Below, in pieces: positions 1 through 5,195 of a stretch of 5,195 nucleotides of DNA (the first letter of the stretch is position 1; the number at the start of each line of letters is the position of its first letter). A program made the translations under genes and the position numbers. The stretch spans positions 23,774 through 28,968 of the forward strand of contig PALY01000051.1 in the NCBI GenBank assembly GCA_002707085.1. Direction: 5' to 3'. Under the pieces are notes generated by a model. It saw only the letters and a program-made list of their open reading frames with translations, made no database searches and had not been told where the DNA came from. This stretch comes from Deltaproteobacteria bacterium (lineage in GTDB: Bacteria; Myxococcota_A; UBA796).

Positions 1-164
1 ATGATCACGGAGATGAACACGGAAGTGATCATGGAGATGAACACGGTGGTTCTGAGGAATCAATGCACCTGGCTGGTGCAATCGTTGGTGTCTTGTCAGG
101 CCTGACTCTATTGCTCGGTCACCTGTTCAATATTCGTGCAGCTCGTCGATCCCGTGAGCAATGA
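1..164 (+). CDS. C-terminal end of a MerC-domain-like membrane protein (partial, 5' cut)
   Basis: The frame beginning at base 3 is open from the window edge to TGA at 162-164 and gives 53 residues. It opens with an 8-residue tandem repeat (DHGDEHGS, then DHGDEHGG), then SEES, then one hydrophobic helix (about residues 22-41) that ends in GHLFNIRAARRSREQ. MerC-family proteins, which are four-helix metal-uptake membrane proteins, often have a His-rich segment before the last helix and end in a pattern like 'aHl.N.r' followed by basic residues, which this matches. The likely role is therefore metal passage or binding at the inner membrane. Only the tail is present, so the cysteine-bearing helices of MerC cannot be checked and another small His-rich membrane protein is possible. 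The company of a His-loop permease and a COG0523 GTPase supports a metal role. It may share a transcript with the permease, whose start lies 189 bp downstream. Confidence 0.55.
   Translation, partial: DHGDEHGSDHGDEHGGSEESMHLAGAIVGVLSGLTLLLGHLFNIRAARRSREQ
3..46 (+). repeat. Two-copy 24-bp-period direct repeat encoding His/Asp/Glu motif
   Basis: Bases 3-22 and 27-46 are identical except for one C/T difference (base 8 versus base 32), giving a 24-bp period. Each unit encodes DHGDEHG. The array may extend upstream beyond the window. It is a coding repeat that supplies metal-binding side chains. Confidence 0.8.
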
Positions 165-185
165 TCTACTTGAGATTGGGTAGAA

Positions 186-221
186 CGATTGTCGGTAGCG
201 CCAACGATGGGGCGCGAATCG
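186..221 (+). other. Imperfect inverted repeat in the leader between MerC-like gene and permease
   Basis: GCGCC at 198-202 can pair with GGCGC at 211-215 across an 8-base loop, and the outer arms CGATT (186-190) and AATCG (217-221) can pair across an uneven internal loop. No U-run follows, so it is not a classic intrinsic terminator. It may be a leader-RNA hairpin or chance. Confidence 0.3.
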
Positions 222-303
222 TCGGAGGAATGATGGCTGTAGGTAGAGTGATGAAAGCGGGTCATTTCGAGTCTTCATTTTTGAGGGCGGAATTTTGAAT
301 ATT

Positions 304-357
304 ATGTGTCGACGACCTGTGTGGGTATTTTGTCTGAACTGGAGGGGGGCCAAGTGA
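304..357 (+). CDS. Possible 17-codon leader ORF overlapping the permease start
   Basis: An ATG at 304 opens MCRRPVWVFCLNWRGAK and ends with TGA at 355-357. The stop overlaps the GTG at 354 in a GTGA arrangement, the geometry used for translational coupling. The peptide holds two Cys and two Trp. Its own ribosome binding site is weak: the G-rich stretch at 285-290 is 13 bases away. The ORF could therefore be a chance reading. It also lies in the alternative longer N-terminus of the permease, read in a different frame. No conservation evidence is available here. Confidence 0.2.
   Translation: MCRRPVWVFCLNWRGAK
341..345 (+). promoter_or_regulatory. Shine-Dalgarno site deciding the permease start
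   Basis: GGAGG lies 8 bases upstream of the GTG at 354. The longer alternative, GTG at 306, has only GAGGG at 283-287, about 18 bases away, which is too far. The extra 16 residues of the long form are also not membrane-like. This supports 354 as the start. Confidence 0.65.
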
Positions 358-2327
358 GTGCCGATCTTCTGTTCGTGGTGGCATCGATTGCGCTTCTTGT
401 TGGCCCGTTTTGCGGGATGTTCGGTGTGCGCTTTCGCCCGGTTCGTGACCTTGTTGATGGTTTCTCATTGGTGGTAATTGCGGGGATTTGTCTCCTCGTT
501 GTGTTGCCTCATGTGGTACTTGAAATCGGTTTATTGGGCATTGCGATTGCAGCGGTTGGCTTTTTGATTCCATGGGTTGGGCGTCGCTTCGGACGCGGTC
601 GGTATACGATGGCCGCTTTCGCTGTATTCATGTACCTGATGCTGGATGGCGCGGTGGTGTCGATGGGCAGTGAGTCTGAATCGAACGCTTGGACCTTGGC
701 CATTCATCGGCTGCCCGTTGGGTTCGCCCTTGCATTGGCCGCACAGGCTTTTGAACGGCCGATTCGGATGCTCGGGCTGATGGCGATGACGATGGTTTTC
801 GCTACAGGCTTGGGATTTATGTTTGGACCATCTCTGGTGGCTGGAATGTCTCAAGGAGGAATCACGGGACTGGAGGCGTTGGTGGCCGGTTTCTTGCTTC
901 AGGCCGCATTTGCATCTCACAAACCCAAAGGCGAAGAACACAGTCATACAGACGCCTGCGCAAGTCATTCCTCGCATGATCATGGCGGACACTCTCATAC
1001 CGCCCACGATCACGATCACGATCACGATCACGCCCACGATCACGCCCATGATCACGCCCACGCCCAAGCCCACGATCACGCCCACGATCATGGTGTCAAA
1101 CAGAGTCACAGCCACAACTACAACCGCGCCCATGACGACGTGTGTGTCTCTCACGGTTCTCACGCACATCACGATCACGACCACCATCATGGTGTTGAAC
1201 CAAACCCAAGGAGGCACACCTGGGCTGCAGCCGGCGCCCTCTTTGGTGTTTTTGTGATGCTGAGTGGGCCATTTGTGAATCCAGATGCAGTGGATGGAAA
1301 TGTTTCCACTTTCCTGCATACCTTCACCGTTCTGTTGCTTGAGAGCGCCCCAGCGCTGCTGCTTGGGTATACGCTCGCTGGGATTGTTCCTTTCTTGCTC
1401 ACGGCCTCTCGGACTGCGGCACTGGGCCGTGGAAGTAGACTGATGCAGTCGCTTCGTGGTGTGGCCTTTGGGTTGCCGCTACCGGTGTGTTCGTGTGGTG
1501 TTCTGCCCCTTTATGAGTCTCTCATCCGCCGAGGAGCCCCTCCCGTGGCCGCCATGGCGTTCTTTGTGGCGACCCCTGAACTTGGCTTGGATGCTGTTTT
1601 GCTATCGGTTCCGCTTCTTGGGACATCCCTCACAGTGGCACGTGTCGTAGCGGCCTTTCTCGTGGCCGTATTGGTGGCACTGTTGATAGGCAGGCAGGCC
1701 ACCGTTCCTGGTAAAAGCATGACGGAGACCAGTGAGGCGGTGGACAACCAGCCCTTCAGTGTTCGGGTCCGTTCCGGACTTCGCTTTGGTTTTGTCGAAG
1801 TTTTCGATCACACCATGCCCTGGATTGCTCTTGGGCTAATCATTGCGGCTGTAGCAGAGCCGATGCTTTCCCATGGTGTCGTCGCTTCGATTCCTCCCGC
1901 CCTCCAGGTTCCACTGGCGGCGTTGATTGGGGTCCCCTTGTATGTTTGCGCATCGGGTGCGACGCCTGTTGCTGCACTTGCGATACACAAGGGCTTGTCC
2001 ACGGGTGCTGCAATGGCTTTCCTGATTGCGGGTCCGGCAACCAATGTGACCACCTTCGGGGTGCTTGCCCGCCTTCACGGACGAAGGTTGGCATTTTTAT
2101 TCGGTGTGACAGTGACCGTTCTTGCAGTCATGGCAGGCTGGGTTGTTGATCTGATGGGCATCCAAGCGGCCCCGGTCCTTGAGGCGCATGCGAATGCCGA
2201 TAGCCACGGCTCATGGTTTGCTTGGTTGTCGGTGGCTGGCCTGACTTTTCTTGTTGTCACATCACTCTTTCGTCAGGGACCGCGGGGAGCCTTGCGTCAG
2301 ATTACGGAGCCGATCCATGCTCACTGA
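354..2327 (+). CDS. Metal permease: ZIP-like N-terminal half, His-rich loop, ArsP/SO_0444-type C-terminal half
   Basis: With the GTG at 354 the protein has 657 residues; the same frame is open back to a GTG at 306 (673 residues). Residues about 3-187 form roughly seven hydrophobic helices. They include YLMLDG (94-99) and HRLPVG (118-123), which resemble the ZIP TM4 and TM5 signatures HNxxDG and HExP but with His changed to Tyr and Glu to Arg. Residues about 196-279 form a hydrophilic loop with about 32 His in DH/AH/HDH runs, typical of zinc transporters. Residues about 289-640 match the ArsP_1/DUF318 permease family, best the SO_0444-type Cu/Zn efflux group. Signatures are LPLPVCSCGVLP (Cys379 and Cys381), PLYVCASGATP (Cys532) and the loop GPATN (560-564). 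The two halves of this region show the internal pseudo-repeat usual for the family. The predicted role is inner-membrane export of Zn, Cu or a similar thiophilic metal. Neighbouring MerC-like and COG0523 genes agree. Substrate and direction are inferred. Confidence 0.85.
   Translation: MSADLLFVVASIALLVGPFCGMFGVRFRPVRDLVDGFSLVVIAGICLLVVLPHVVLEIGLLGIAIAAVGFLIPWVGRRFGRGRYTMAAFAVFMYLMLDGAVVSMGSESESNAWTLAIHRLPVGFALALAAQAFERPIRMLGLMAMTMVFATGLGFMFGPSLVAGMSQGGITGLEALVAGFLLQAAFASHKPKGEEHSHTDACASHSSHDHGGHSHTAHDHDHDHDHAHDHAHDHAHAQAHDHAHDHGVKQSHSHNYNRAHDDVCVSHGSHAHHDHDHHHGVEPNPRRHTWAAAGALFGVFVMLSGPFVNPDAVDGNVSTFLHTFTVLLLESAPALLLGYTLAGIVPFLLTASRTAALGRGSRLMQSLRGVAFGLPLPVCSCGVLPLYESLIRRGAPPVAAMAFFVATPELGLDAVLLSVPLLGTSLTVARVVAAFLVAVLVALLIGRQATVPGKSMTETSEAVDNQPFSVRVRSGLRFGFVEVFDHTMPWIALGLIIAAVAEPMLSHGVVASIPPALQVPLAALIGVPLYVCASGATPVAALAIHKGLSTGAAMAFLIAGPATNVTTFGVLARLHGRRLAFLFGVTVTVLAVMAGWVVDLMGIQAAPVLEAHANADSHGSWFAWLSVAGLTFLVVTSLFRQGPRGALRQITEPIHAH
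939..1193 (+). repeat. Low-complexity His-codon repeat tract inside the permease gene
   Basis: The stretch encodes the permease His-rich loop. Its core, 1002-1091, is built from variants of CACGATCACGCC and GATCAC hexamers, giving alternating DH and AH dipeptides. One AHAQAH unit looks like a single-base change of the repeat. Such tracts change length easily by slippage. The repeat also explains the long spurious open frames seen in other frames across it. Confidence 0.85.
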
Positions 2328-2347
2328 TATTCAAAAGAATCAGTTTT
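2324..2347 (+). terminator. Weak intrinsic terminator candidate at the end of the permease gene
   Basis: The arms CTG-ATTC and GAAT-CAG pair around an AAAA loop with a two-base bulge (2324-2343), followed by four T (2344-2347). The hairpin overlaps the stop codon. The stem is AT-rich and the T-run short, so it would at best be a leaky terminator. Read-through into the lipoprotein gene 63 bp downstream is plausible. Confidence 0.3.
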
Positions 2348-2390
2348 AGGCCGGCGCCAACCATTCAACGTTTCCTATTTCGGAGAAAAA

Positions 2391-3299
2391 ATGTTTCTAA
2401 ATATGTATCAGTGGTCTGTTTTGTTGTTGTTTGCGGCGGCCTGCGACAGTGAAAAGCAGTCAAACGATAGTGATGTGGGACCTGTCGATGACAGCGGTGA
2501 ATCGGGTGTGGCTGAACCGGTGGGCCCCATGGGGAACCTCCTGATCGAAGAGGTCTACTATTCTGGAGCCGTTCCCACGAGTGGGATTGATCGGTACTAT
2601 AGCGATCAGTTTATCGAACTGATGAACATAGCGGATGTGCCTGTGATGGTGGGCGGACTCATCATTGGAGATGCTCCTGGTGTTTCAGGCGCAATCAATC
2701 CAGGCAATACTCCCGGTGGTCGCTTTGTGAATGACCCCGAATATGTGTACTTAGCGAGTGCTTGGCAGATTCCCGGGGATCCTGAAGATGTCCTGCTAGA
2801 GCCGGGTGAGTCCATCGTGATTGCACAAGATGCAGCGACTCACAACCCATACTCTCCGGTCAACCTTCTGGATGCGGACTACGAGACTTATGTCGAAGAG
2901 TACGGAGAGGACTTTGACGACGCAATCGTGCCGAACCTTGTGAGTCTCTGGTACACGGCTGGCTATGACTGGCTGGTTTCGGTGTTTGGCCCAACCATTG
3001 TCGTTTTGTCGATGGATGCAGACGAACTTGAGATGGCAGGTGGCTCTTTGGGTCCTGTACGCGCCCCTGTTTCGGCTGTGGTCGACACAATGGAGGCTTT
3101 GATGGATGCAGATAGTGGTGAATACAAGCGACTCCACTCGACTGTGGACAGCGGTTTCATCCATGTGTCTGGGACTTACACAGGAGAGTCCGTTCGTCGC
3201 TTGCGTGACAGTGAAGGCGCGTTGATTGACACGAACGATTCTGGAGCGGACTTTGAAGTCTTGTCCTTGCCCGACCCTGGTATCAACTCAGATCGCTGA
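2391..3299 (+). CDS. DUF4876-like lipoprotein (lamin-tail-like)
   Basis: The 302-residue product starts at an ATG preceded by GGAG at 2382-2385, spaced by 5 bases. The N-terminus is a short hydrophobic signal ending LLLFAAAC, with Cys18 the likely lipidated residue. The n-region has no Lys or Arg and the lipobox is AAAC, so the signal is slightly atypical. A Ser/Asp/Glu/Gly-rich linker (about 19-47) follows. The body begins NLLIEEVYYSGAV (49-61) and continues YYSDQFIELMNIADVPVMV (69-87), GGLIIGD (88-94) and LLEPGESIVIAQDA (135-148). It closes with KRLHSTVDSG (246-255), SVRRLRDSEG (267-276) and DTNDSGADFEV (280-290). This order matches the DUF4876 pattern known mainly from Bacteroidetes, where the terminal motif reads like DTNNSxxDF. 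The fold resembles the lamin-tail domain. It is probably an exported, membrane-anchored binding or adhesion protein. No catalytic residues are recognised. A role in metal capture is suggested only by position. Confidence 0.72.
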   Translation: MFLNMYQWSVLLLFAAACDSEKQSNDSDVGPVDDSGESGVAEPVGPMGNLLIEEVYYSGAVPTSGIDRYYSDQFIELMNIADVPVMVGGLIIGDAPGVSGAINPGNTPGGRFVNDPEYVYLASAWQIPGDPEDVLLEPGESIVIAQDAATHNPYSPVNLLDADYETYVEEYGEDFDDAIVPNLVSLWYTAGYDWLVSVFGPTIVVLSMDADELEMAGGSLGPVRAPVSAVVDTMEALMDADSGEYKRLHSTVDSGFIHVSGTYTGESVRRLRDSEGALIDTNDSGADFEVLSLPDPGINSDR

Positions 3300-3431
3300 G
3301 TTCTCGCGGCTGTGGGTTGCTGCCCATGGACGCTTCCACAATTGTGACTAGGGTTCAAAGTATGGGCTTGGATAAGTCCTATGGCCACTACAAAAGTCCA
3401 CTAAGACCAACGATGACCGTGGTACCATCAA

Positions 3432-3437
3432 CATAAT
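3432..3437 (+). promoter_or_regulatory. Possible -10 element before the Ig/papain-like lipoprotein gene
   Basis: CATAAT matches five of six bases of the sigma-70 -10 consensus and lies 24 bases before the preferred ATG. No convincing -35 is seen at the normal distance, so the call is weak. The 162-bp gap before this gene makes an independent promoter reasonable. Confidence 0.25.
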
Positions 3438-3461
3438 TTGTCGAATGAATGGGTGTCAGTC

Positions 3462-4712
3462 ATGAGCAGTCGGGTCATCGTTTCGGTTTTGTGTCTCTTT
3501 GTCTTGGGATGTCCGCAAGAGTCGAAAACCAATGCGCGCTCTTCAGCAGGGGCCTTTGACTCAAACCTTGTCGTTCGATTGGATTCCCCCACCAACGGTG
3601 CCACGGTTCAGTCTCCATTTGTCGTGGAATACACGGTGGGTCCAGGAGTGGACAGTTTTGAATTGATGGTGTCGGATGTGTCCGTAGAGGATGCAGCTGT
3701 GGATGCCGATGGGCAGGGGTCTACCGAATTTGAGGTAGACAATGGTCGTCATCGAATCACGCTGGAAGGGTGGGATTCAGATGGAATCTTGCTCAATGAG
3801 CATCGAATCGACGTCAATGTGGTCGATATGGAAGGACCGTGGGTCACCATCACCACGCCCACGACGGGGGCGGTCGTGTCGAATCCCGTTCTGTTTGGCG
3901 TGGAAGCGAGTGAACACATTGACTCGGTTGAGTTTCTGGCAGATGAATGGCCGTTGGGTGTGGTTTCGCCTGGTGAGTTGCTGACCTACGAATTTGATGG
4001 AACTGGATACGAACGTTCCATAGAGGCTTTTGGCTACTCCGATGGAGAACTGCTCGCCACGGACAACATTCAGATCACGGTTTCAGAGGACCAAGTAGTG
4101 GCTGCAAGCGATTGGAATGCCGTCATGATGGAGTTGATCGATACCTACCCGACCGATGGCTCGGTCACCTATGATTGGACGGATGCCGGTCATGGTACGA
4201 CGATGGACATCTACTACAACGGTGAGGTGGTGGCTTCCGCAGGGCCTGGGTCTACCAGTTTTTGTTGCGGCATCACCTTTGAAGTCTACATGCGGGCATT
4301 CACACAAATCGATGAAGAGTTGGGTGGAGATGGTTTGTTGAATGGGATGTCTGTCGATGATGTCCTTGAATTCCGTCGCGACTGGTTCGTGCGTGATTTG
4401 TGGGGCGACGGACCGGGGGTAGGGCTGGACAACTATGGGTTGGGAGAACCCATTGTGGACTGGGCTGATATTCTTCCCGGTGATCCTGTCCAACTGTGGC
4501 GCTTTTCAGGAAGTGGCCACAGTGTGATTTTCATGGACTGGGTAACAGACACGGATGGAACCATTGTTGGTTTGGACTACTGGTCCACACAACCTTCTAC
4601 TGATGGGATTGGGTACGGTCGGGAGTATTTTGGAACCGGTGGTTCCGACATGGATCCAGCCTATTTTTACGCAGCCCGTGCATGGATGCCCTACGACTGG
4701 CTGCCTTGGTAA
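3462..4712 (+). CDS. Lipoprotein with two Ig-like domains and a papain-like (NlpC/P60 or CHAP type) hydrolase domain
   Basis: The product has 416 residues from the ATG at 3462. The frame extends to a TTG at 3438, but the ATG gives a standard lipoprotein signal (MSSRVIV, hydrophobic core, lipobox VLGC with Cys17), and GGGTG lies 6 bases upstream. Residues about 36-122 (VVRLDSPTNGATV onward) and 127-207 (WVTITTPTTGAVV onward) look like two bacterial Ig-like beta-sandwich domains of the 'P.nGa.v' type. Residues about 216-416 resemble a papain-like fold. FCCGITFEVY (267-276) resembles the NlpC/P60 nucleophile motif DCSGLV, pointing to Cys268. ILPGDPVQLW (337-346) followed by GSGHSVIFMDW (350-360) resembles 'PGDLVFF...HVGIY', with His353 as base. 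LDYWSTQ (371-377) may supply the third polar residue. The expected role is cleavage of peptidoglycan peptide or another amide at the cell envelope. The family is not recognised by name. The protein is Asp/Glu-rich, unlike a secreted cationic lysin. Confidence 0.65.
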   Translation: MSSRVIVSVLCLFVLGCPQESKTNARSSAGAFDSNLVVRLDSPTNGATVQSPFVVEYTVGPGVDSFELMVSDVSVEDAAVDADGQGSTEFEVDNGRHRITLEGWDSDGILLNEHRIDVNVVDMEGPWVTITTPTTGAVVSNPVLFGVEASEHIDSVEFLADEWPLGVVSPGELLTYEFDGTGYERSIEAFGYSDGELLATDNIQITVSEDQVVAASDWNAVMMELIDTYPTDGSVTYDWTDAGHGTTMDIYYNGEVVASAGPGSTSFCCGITFEVYMRAFTQIDEELGGDGLLNGMSVDDVLEFRRDWFVRDLWGDGPGVGLDNYGLGEPIVDWADILPGDPVQLWRFSGSGHSVIFMDWVTDTDGTIVGLDYWSTQPSTDGIGYGREYFGTGGSDMDPAYFYAARAWMPYDWLPW

Positions 4713-4793
4713 GCCCGGGTGGCCAGGACTGAGTCACGCTACCAGGGGTTGCATCAGTGGACATCGGCTGTGAGTGTCATTCGGTTTTTTGCT

Positions 4794-4809
4794 TGTACTC
4801 TGGCGTACA
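4794..4809 (+). promoter_or_regulatory. Inverted repeat TGTAC-N6-GTACA
   Basis: A perfect 5-6-5 dyad with spacer TCTGGC lies about 110 bp before the GTPase start. It could be a protein-binding site or an RNA hairpin. The overlapping or adjacent hexamers TTGCTT and TTGTAC vaguely resemble -35 elements, but no good -10 follows at 17-19 bases. Confidence 0.3.
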
Positions 4810-4812
4810 GTC

Positions 4813-4826
4813 CTCCATTCATGGAG
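4813..4826 (+). promoter_or_regulatory. Inverted repeat CTCCAT-TC-ATGGAG
   Basis: A perfect 6-2-6 dyad lies three bases after the TGTAC/GTACA repeat. The loop is too short for a strong RNA hairpin unless the inner pairs open, so a protein site is the better reading if it is functional. Confidence 0.3.
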
Positions 4827-4856
4827 TGAATTGGCATAGGACAATTCAGTCGGTTC

Positions 4857-4880
4857 TATATTTAGATGCAATCCGATTGC
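4857..4880 (+). promoter_or_regulatory. Candidate promoter and operator of the COG0523 gene (6-1-6 palindrome)
   Basis: TATATT (4857-4862) matches five of six -10 bases; a possible -35 TTGGCA (4831-4836) is 20 bases away, longer than usual. A second -10-like TAGAAT lies at 4883-4888. Between them is the perfect palindrome GCAATC-C-GATTGC (4868-4880). It would overlap the start point of the first promoter or the spacer of the second, so a bound protein would repress either. Fur-family boxes (Fur, Zur, PerR) are commonly 7-1-7 dyads with AT-rich cores. This one is similar in layout but not an exact match to a Zur consensus I know. Zur control is inferred from the downstream gene type. Confidence 0.45.
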
Positions 4881-4917
4881 GATAGAATGGACAGATGATT
4901 AGTGGGGCTCGATTGCT

Positions 4918-5195
4918 ATGGGGGTCCGTATGCACAACCTTGAAGCCAATACCTCTAAACGCCTTCCAGTGACCGTATTGTCTGGATTTTTGGGCGCAGG
5001 TAAAACCACACTTCTGAACCAGGTACTCAACAACCGGGACGGGCTGCGCGTTGCAGTGATCGTCAACGATATGAGTGAAGTCAACATTGATGCTGCACTG
5101 GTGGAACGCGGGGGCGCCGAACTGAGTCGAACTGAGGAAAAAATGGTGGAGATGTCGAACGGCTGCATCTGCTGCACGCTTCGCGATGATCTACT
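4918..5195 (+). CDS. COG0523 GTPase metallochaperone, ZigA/ZagA-type (partial, 3' cut)
   Basis: The 92 residues present are the N-terminal part of the CobW-family G domain. [19 protein letters not shown] (16-34) holds the Walker A motif GFLGAGKT (23-30). [12 protein letters not shown] (48-59) is the switch signature of the ZigA/ZagA (YciC) subgroup. [20 protein letters not shown] (68-87) ends in the CxCC metal site, Cys83, Cys85 and Cys86. Proteins of this subgroup hydrolyse GTP to deliver zinc to client enzymes in the cytosol during zinc shortage and are commonly in Zur regulons. Full-length members are about 400 residues, so roughly three quarters lie beyond the window. Starts at 4918 (GGGG 10 bases upstream) and 4930 (GGGG 5 bases upstream) are both possible, and the first 15 residues are not conserved in the family. 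The region upstream carries a palindrome that fits repression. Confidence 0.93.
   Translation, partial: MGVRMHNLEANTSKRLPVTVLSGFLGAGKTTLLNQVLNNRDGLRVAVIVNDMSEVNIDAALVERGGAELSRTEEKMVEMSNGCICCTLRDDL

Larger units (their letters stand above)
4713..4917 (+). other. Intergenic region before the COG0523 GTPase gene
   Basis: No convincing coding sequence is seen in these 205 bp. Near 4760-4790 a weak GACA/TGTC stem (4760-4763 with 4775-4778) is followed at a distance by TTTTTT at 4785-4790. It may end transcription of the lipoprotein gene, but the stem is too short for a confident terminator. Three perfect inverted repeats and likely -10 elements follow and are listed separately. An in-frame TAG at 4900 bounds the start of the GTPase. 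Confidence 0.6.

Noticed and set aside
230..298. Small ORF starting ATGATG after GGAGG, 22 codons
   Set aside because: Spacing from GGAGG to ATG is only 1-4 bases, the peptide has no recognisable feature, and it ends within the leader.
1002..1091. CRISPR-like or minisatellite array
   Set aside because: The units are 6-12 bases with no spacers and lie in frame inside the permease gene as His codons.
531..1319. 262-codon open frame on the minus strand and 144-codon frame at 823-1257 on the plus strand
   Set aside because: Both run through the His-codon repeat and give low-complexity Val/Ile or Thr/Ile runs. They are frame shadows of the permease, which has strong family motifs.
3337..3346. 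CACAATTGTG palindrome after the DUF4876-like gene
   Set aside because: A ten-base palindrome alone is common by chance and no promoter or U-run adjoins it.
4793..4819. MerR/ZntR-type operator, because ACTCTGG resembles half of the zntA operator
   Set aside because: Only the first half matches, the second half breaks the dyad, and no -10 lies at the required 19-20 bases.
4899..5177. 92-codon minus-strand open frame
   Set aside because: It is antisense to the clearly identified COG0523 GTPase and has no recognisable domain.

Overview
The window looks like a bacterial chromosome segment of moderate G+C. Every supported gene lies on the + strand. Two gene products are Asp/Glu-rich lipoproteins, and the metal-handling proteins carry His-rich tails or loops. 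This style fits a Gram-negative 'deltaproteobacterial' lineage such as Myxococcota or Bradymonadota, possibly marine. That placement is an impression from protein style, since no phylogenetic marker is present.

Layout: (1) 1-164 is the 3' end of a small membrane protein with a His/Asp/Glu repeat and a final membrane helix ending in HLFNIR, most like a MerC-domain protein. (2) 165-353 is a leader region with a possible hairpin and a possible 17-codon leader ORF whose stop overlaps the preferred start of the next gene. (3) 354-2327 encodes a large polytopic permease. It has an N-terminal ZIP-like membrane half, a cytosolic-type loop with about 32 histidines, and a C-terminal ArsP/SO_0444-type permease half with a CSC motif. 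(4) 2391-3299 encodes a DUF4876-like lipoprotein with a lamin-tail-like pattern. (5) 3462-4712 encodes a lipoprotein with two Ig-like domains and a papain-like (NlpC/P60 or CHAP style) cysteine hydrolase domain. (6) 4713-4917 is a 205-bp intergenic region with three short perfect inverted repeats; one overlaps the likely promoter of the next gene. (7) 4918-5195 is the 5' part of a COG0523 (CobW/ZigA/ZagA-type) GTPase metallochaperone, cut by the window edge.

Taken together, the MerC-like protein, the His-loop permease and the COG0523 GTPase suggest a transition-metal locus, most likely zinc, into which two exported lipoproteins of unclear role are set. The NDMSEVNID signature of the GTPase marks the subgroup that is commonly repressed by Zur, and a 6-1-6 palindrome sits over its probable promoter. 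The most unusual items are the ZIP-like/ArsP fusion with an altered ZIP metal site and the pairing of a DUF4876 protein with an Ig/papain-like lipoprotein in a metal context. The functional link between the lipoproteins and metal is inference from position only.
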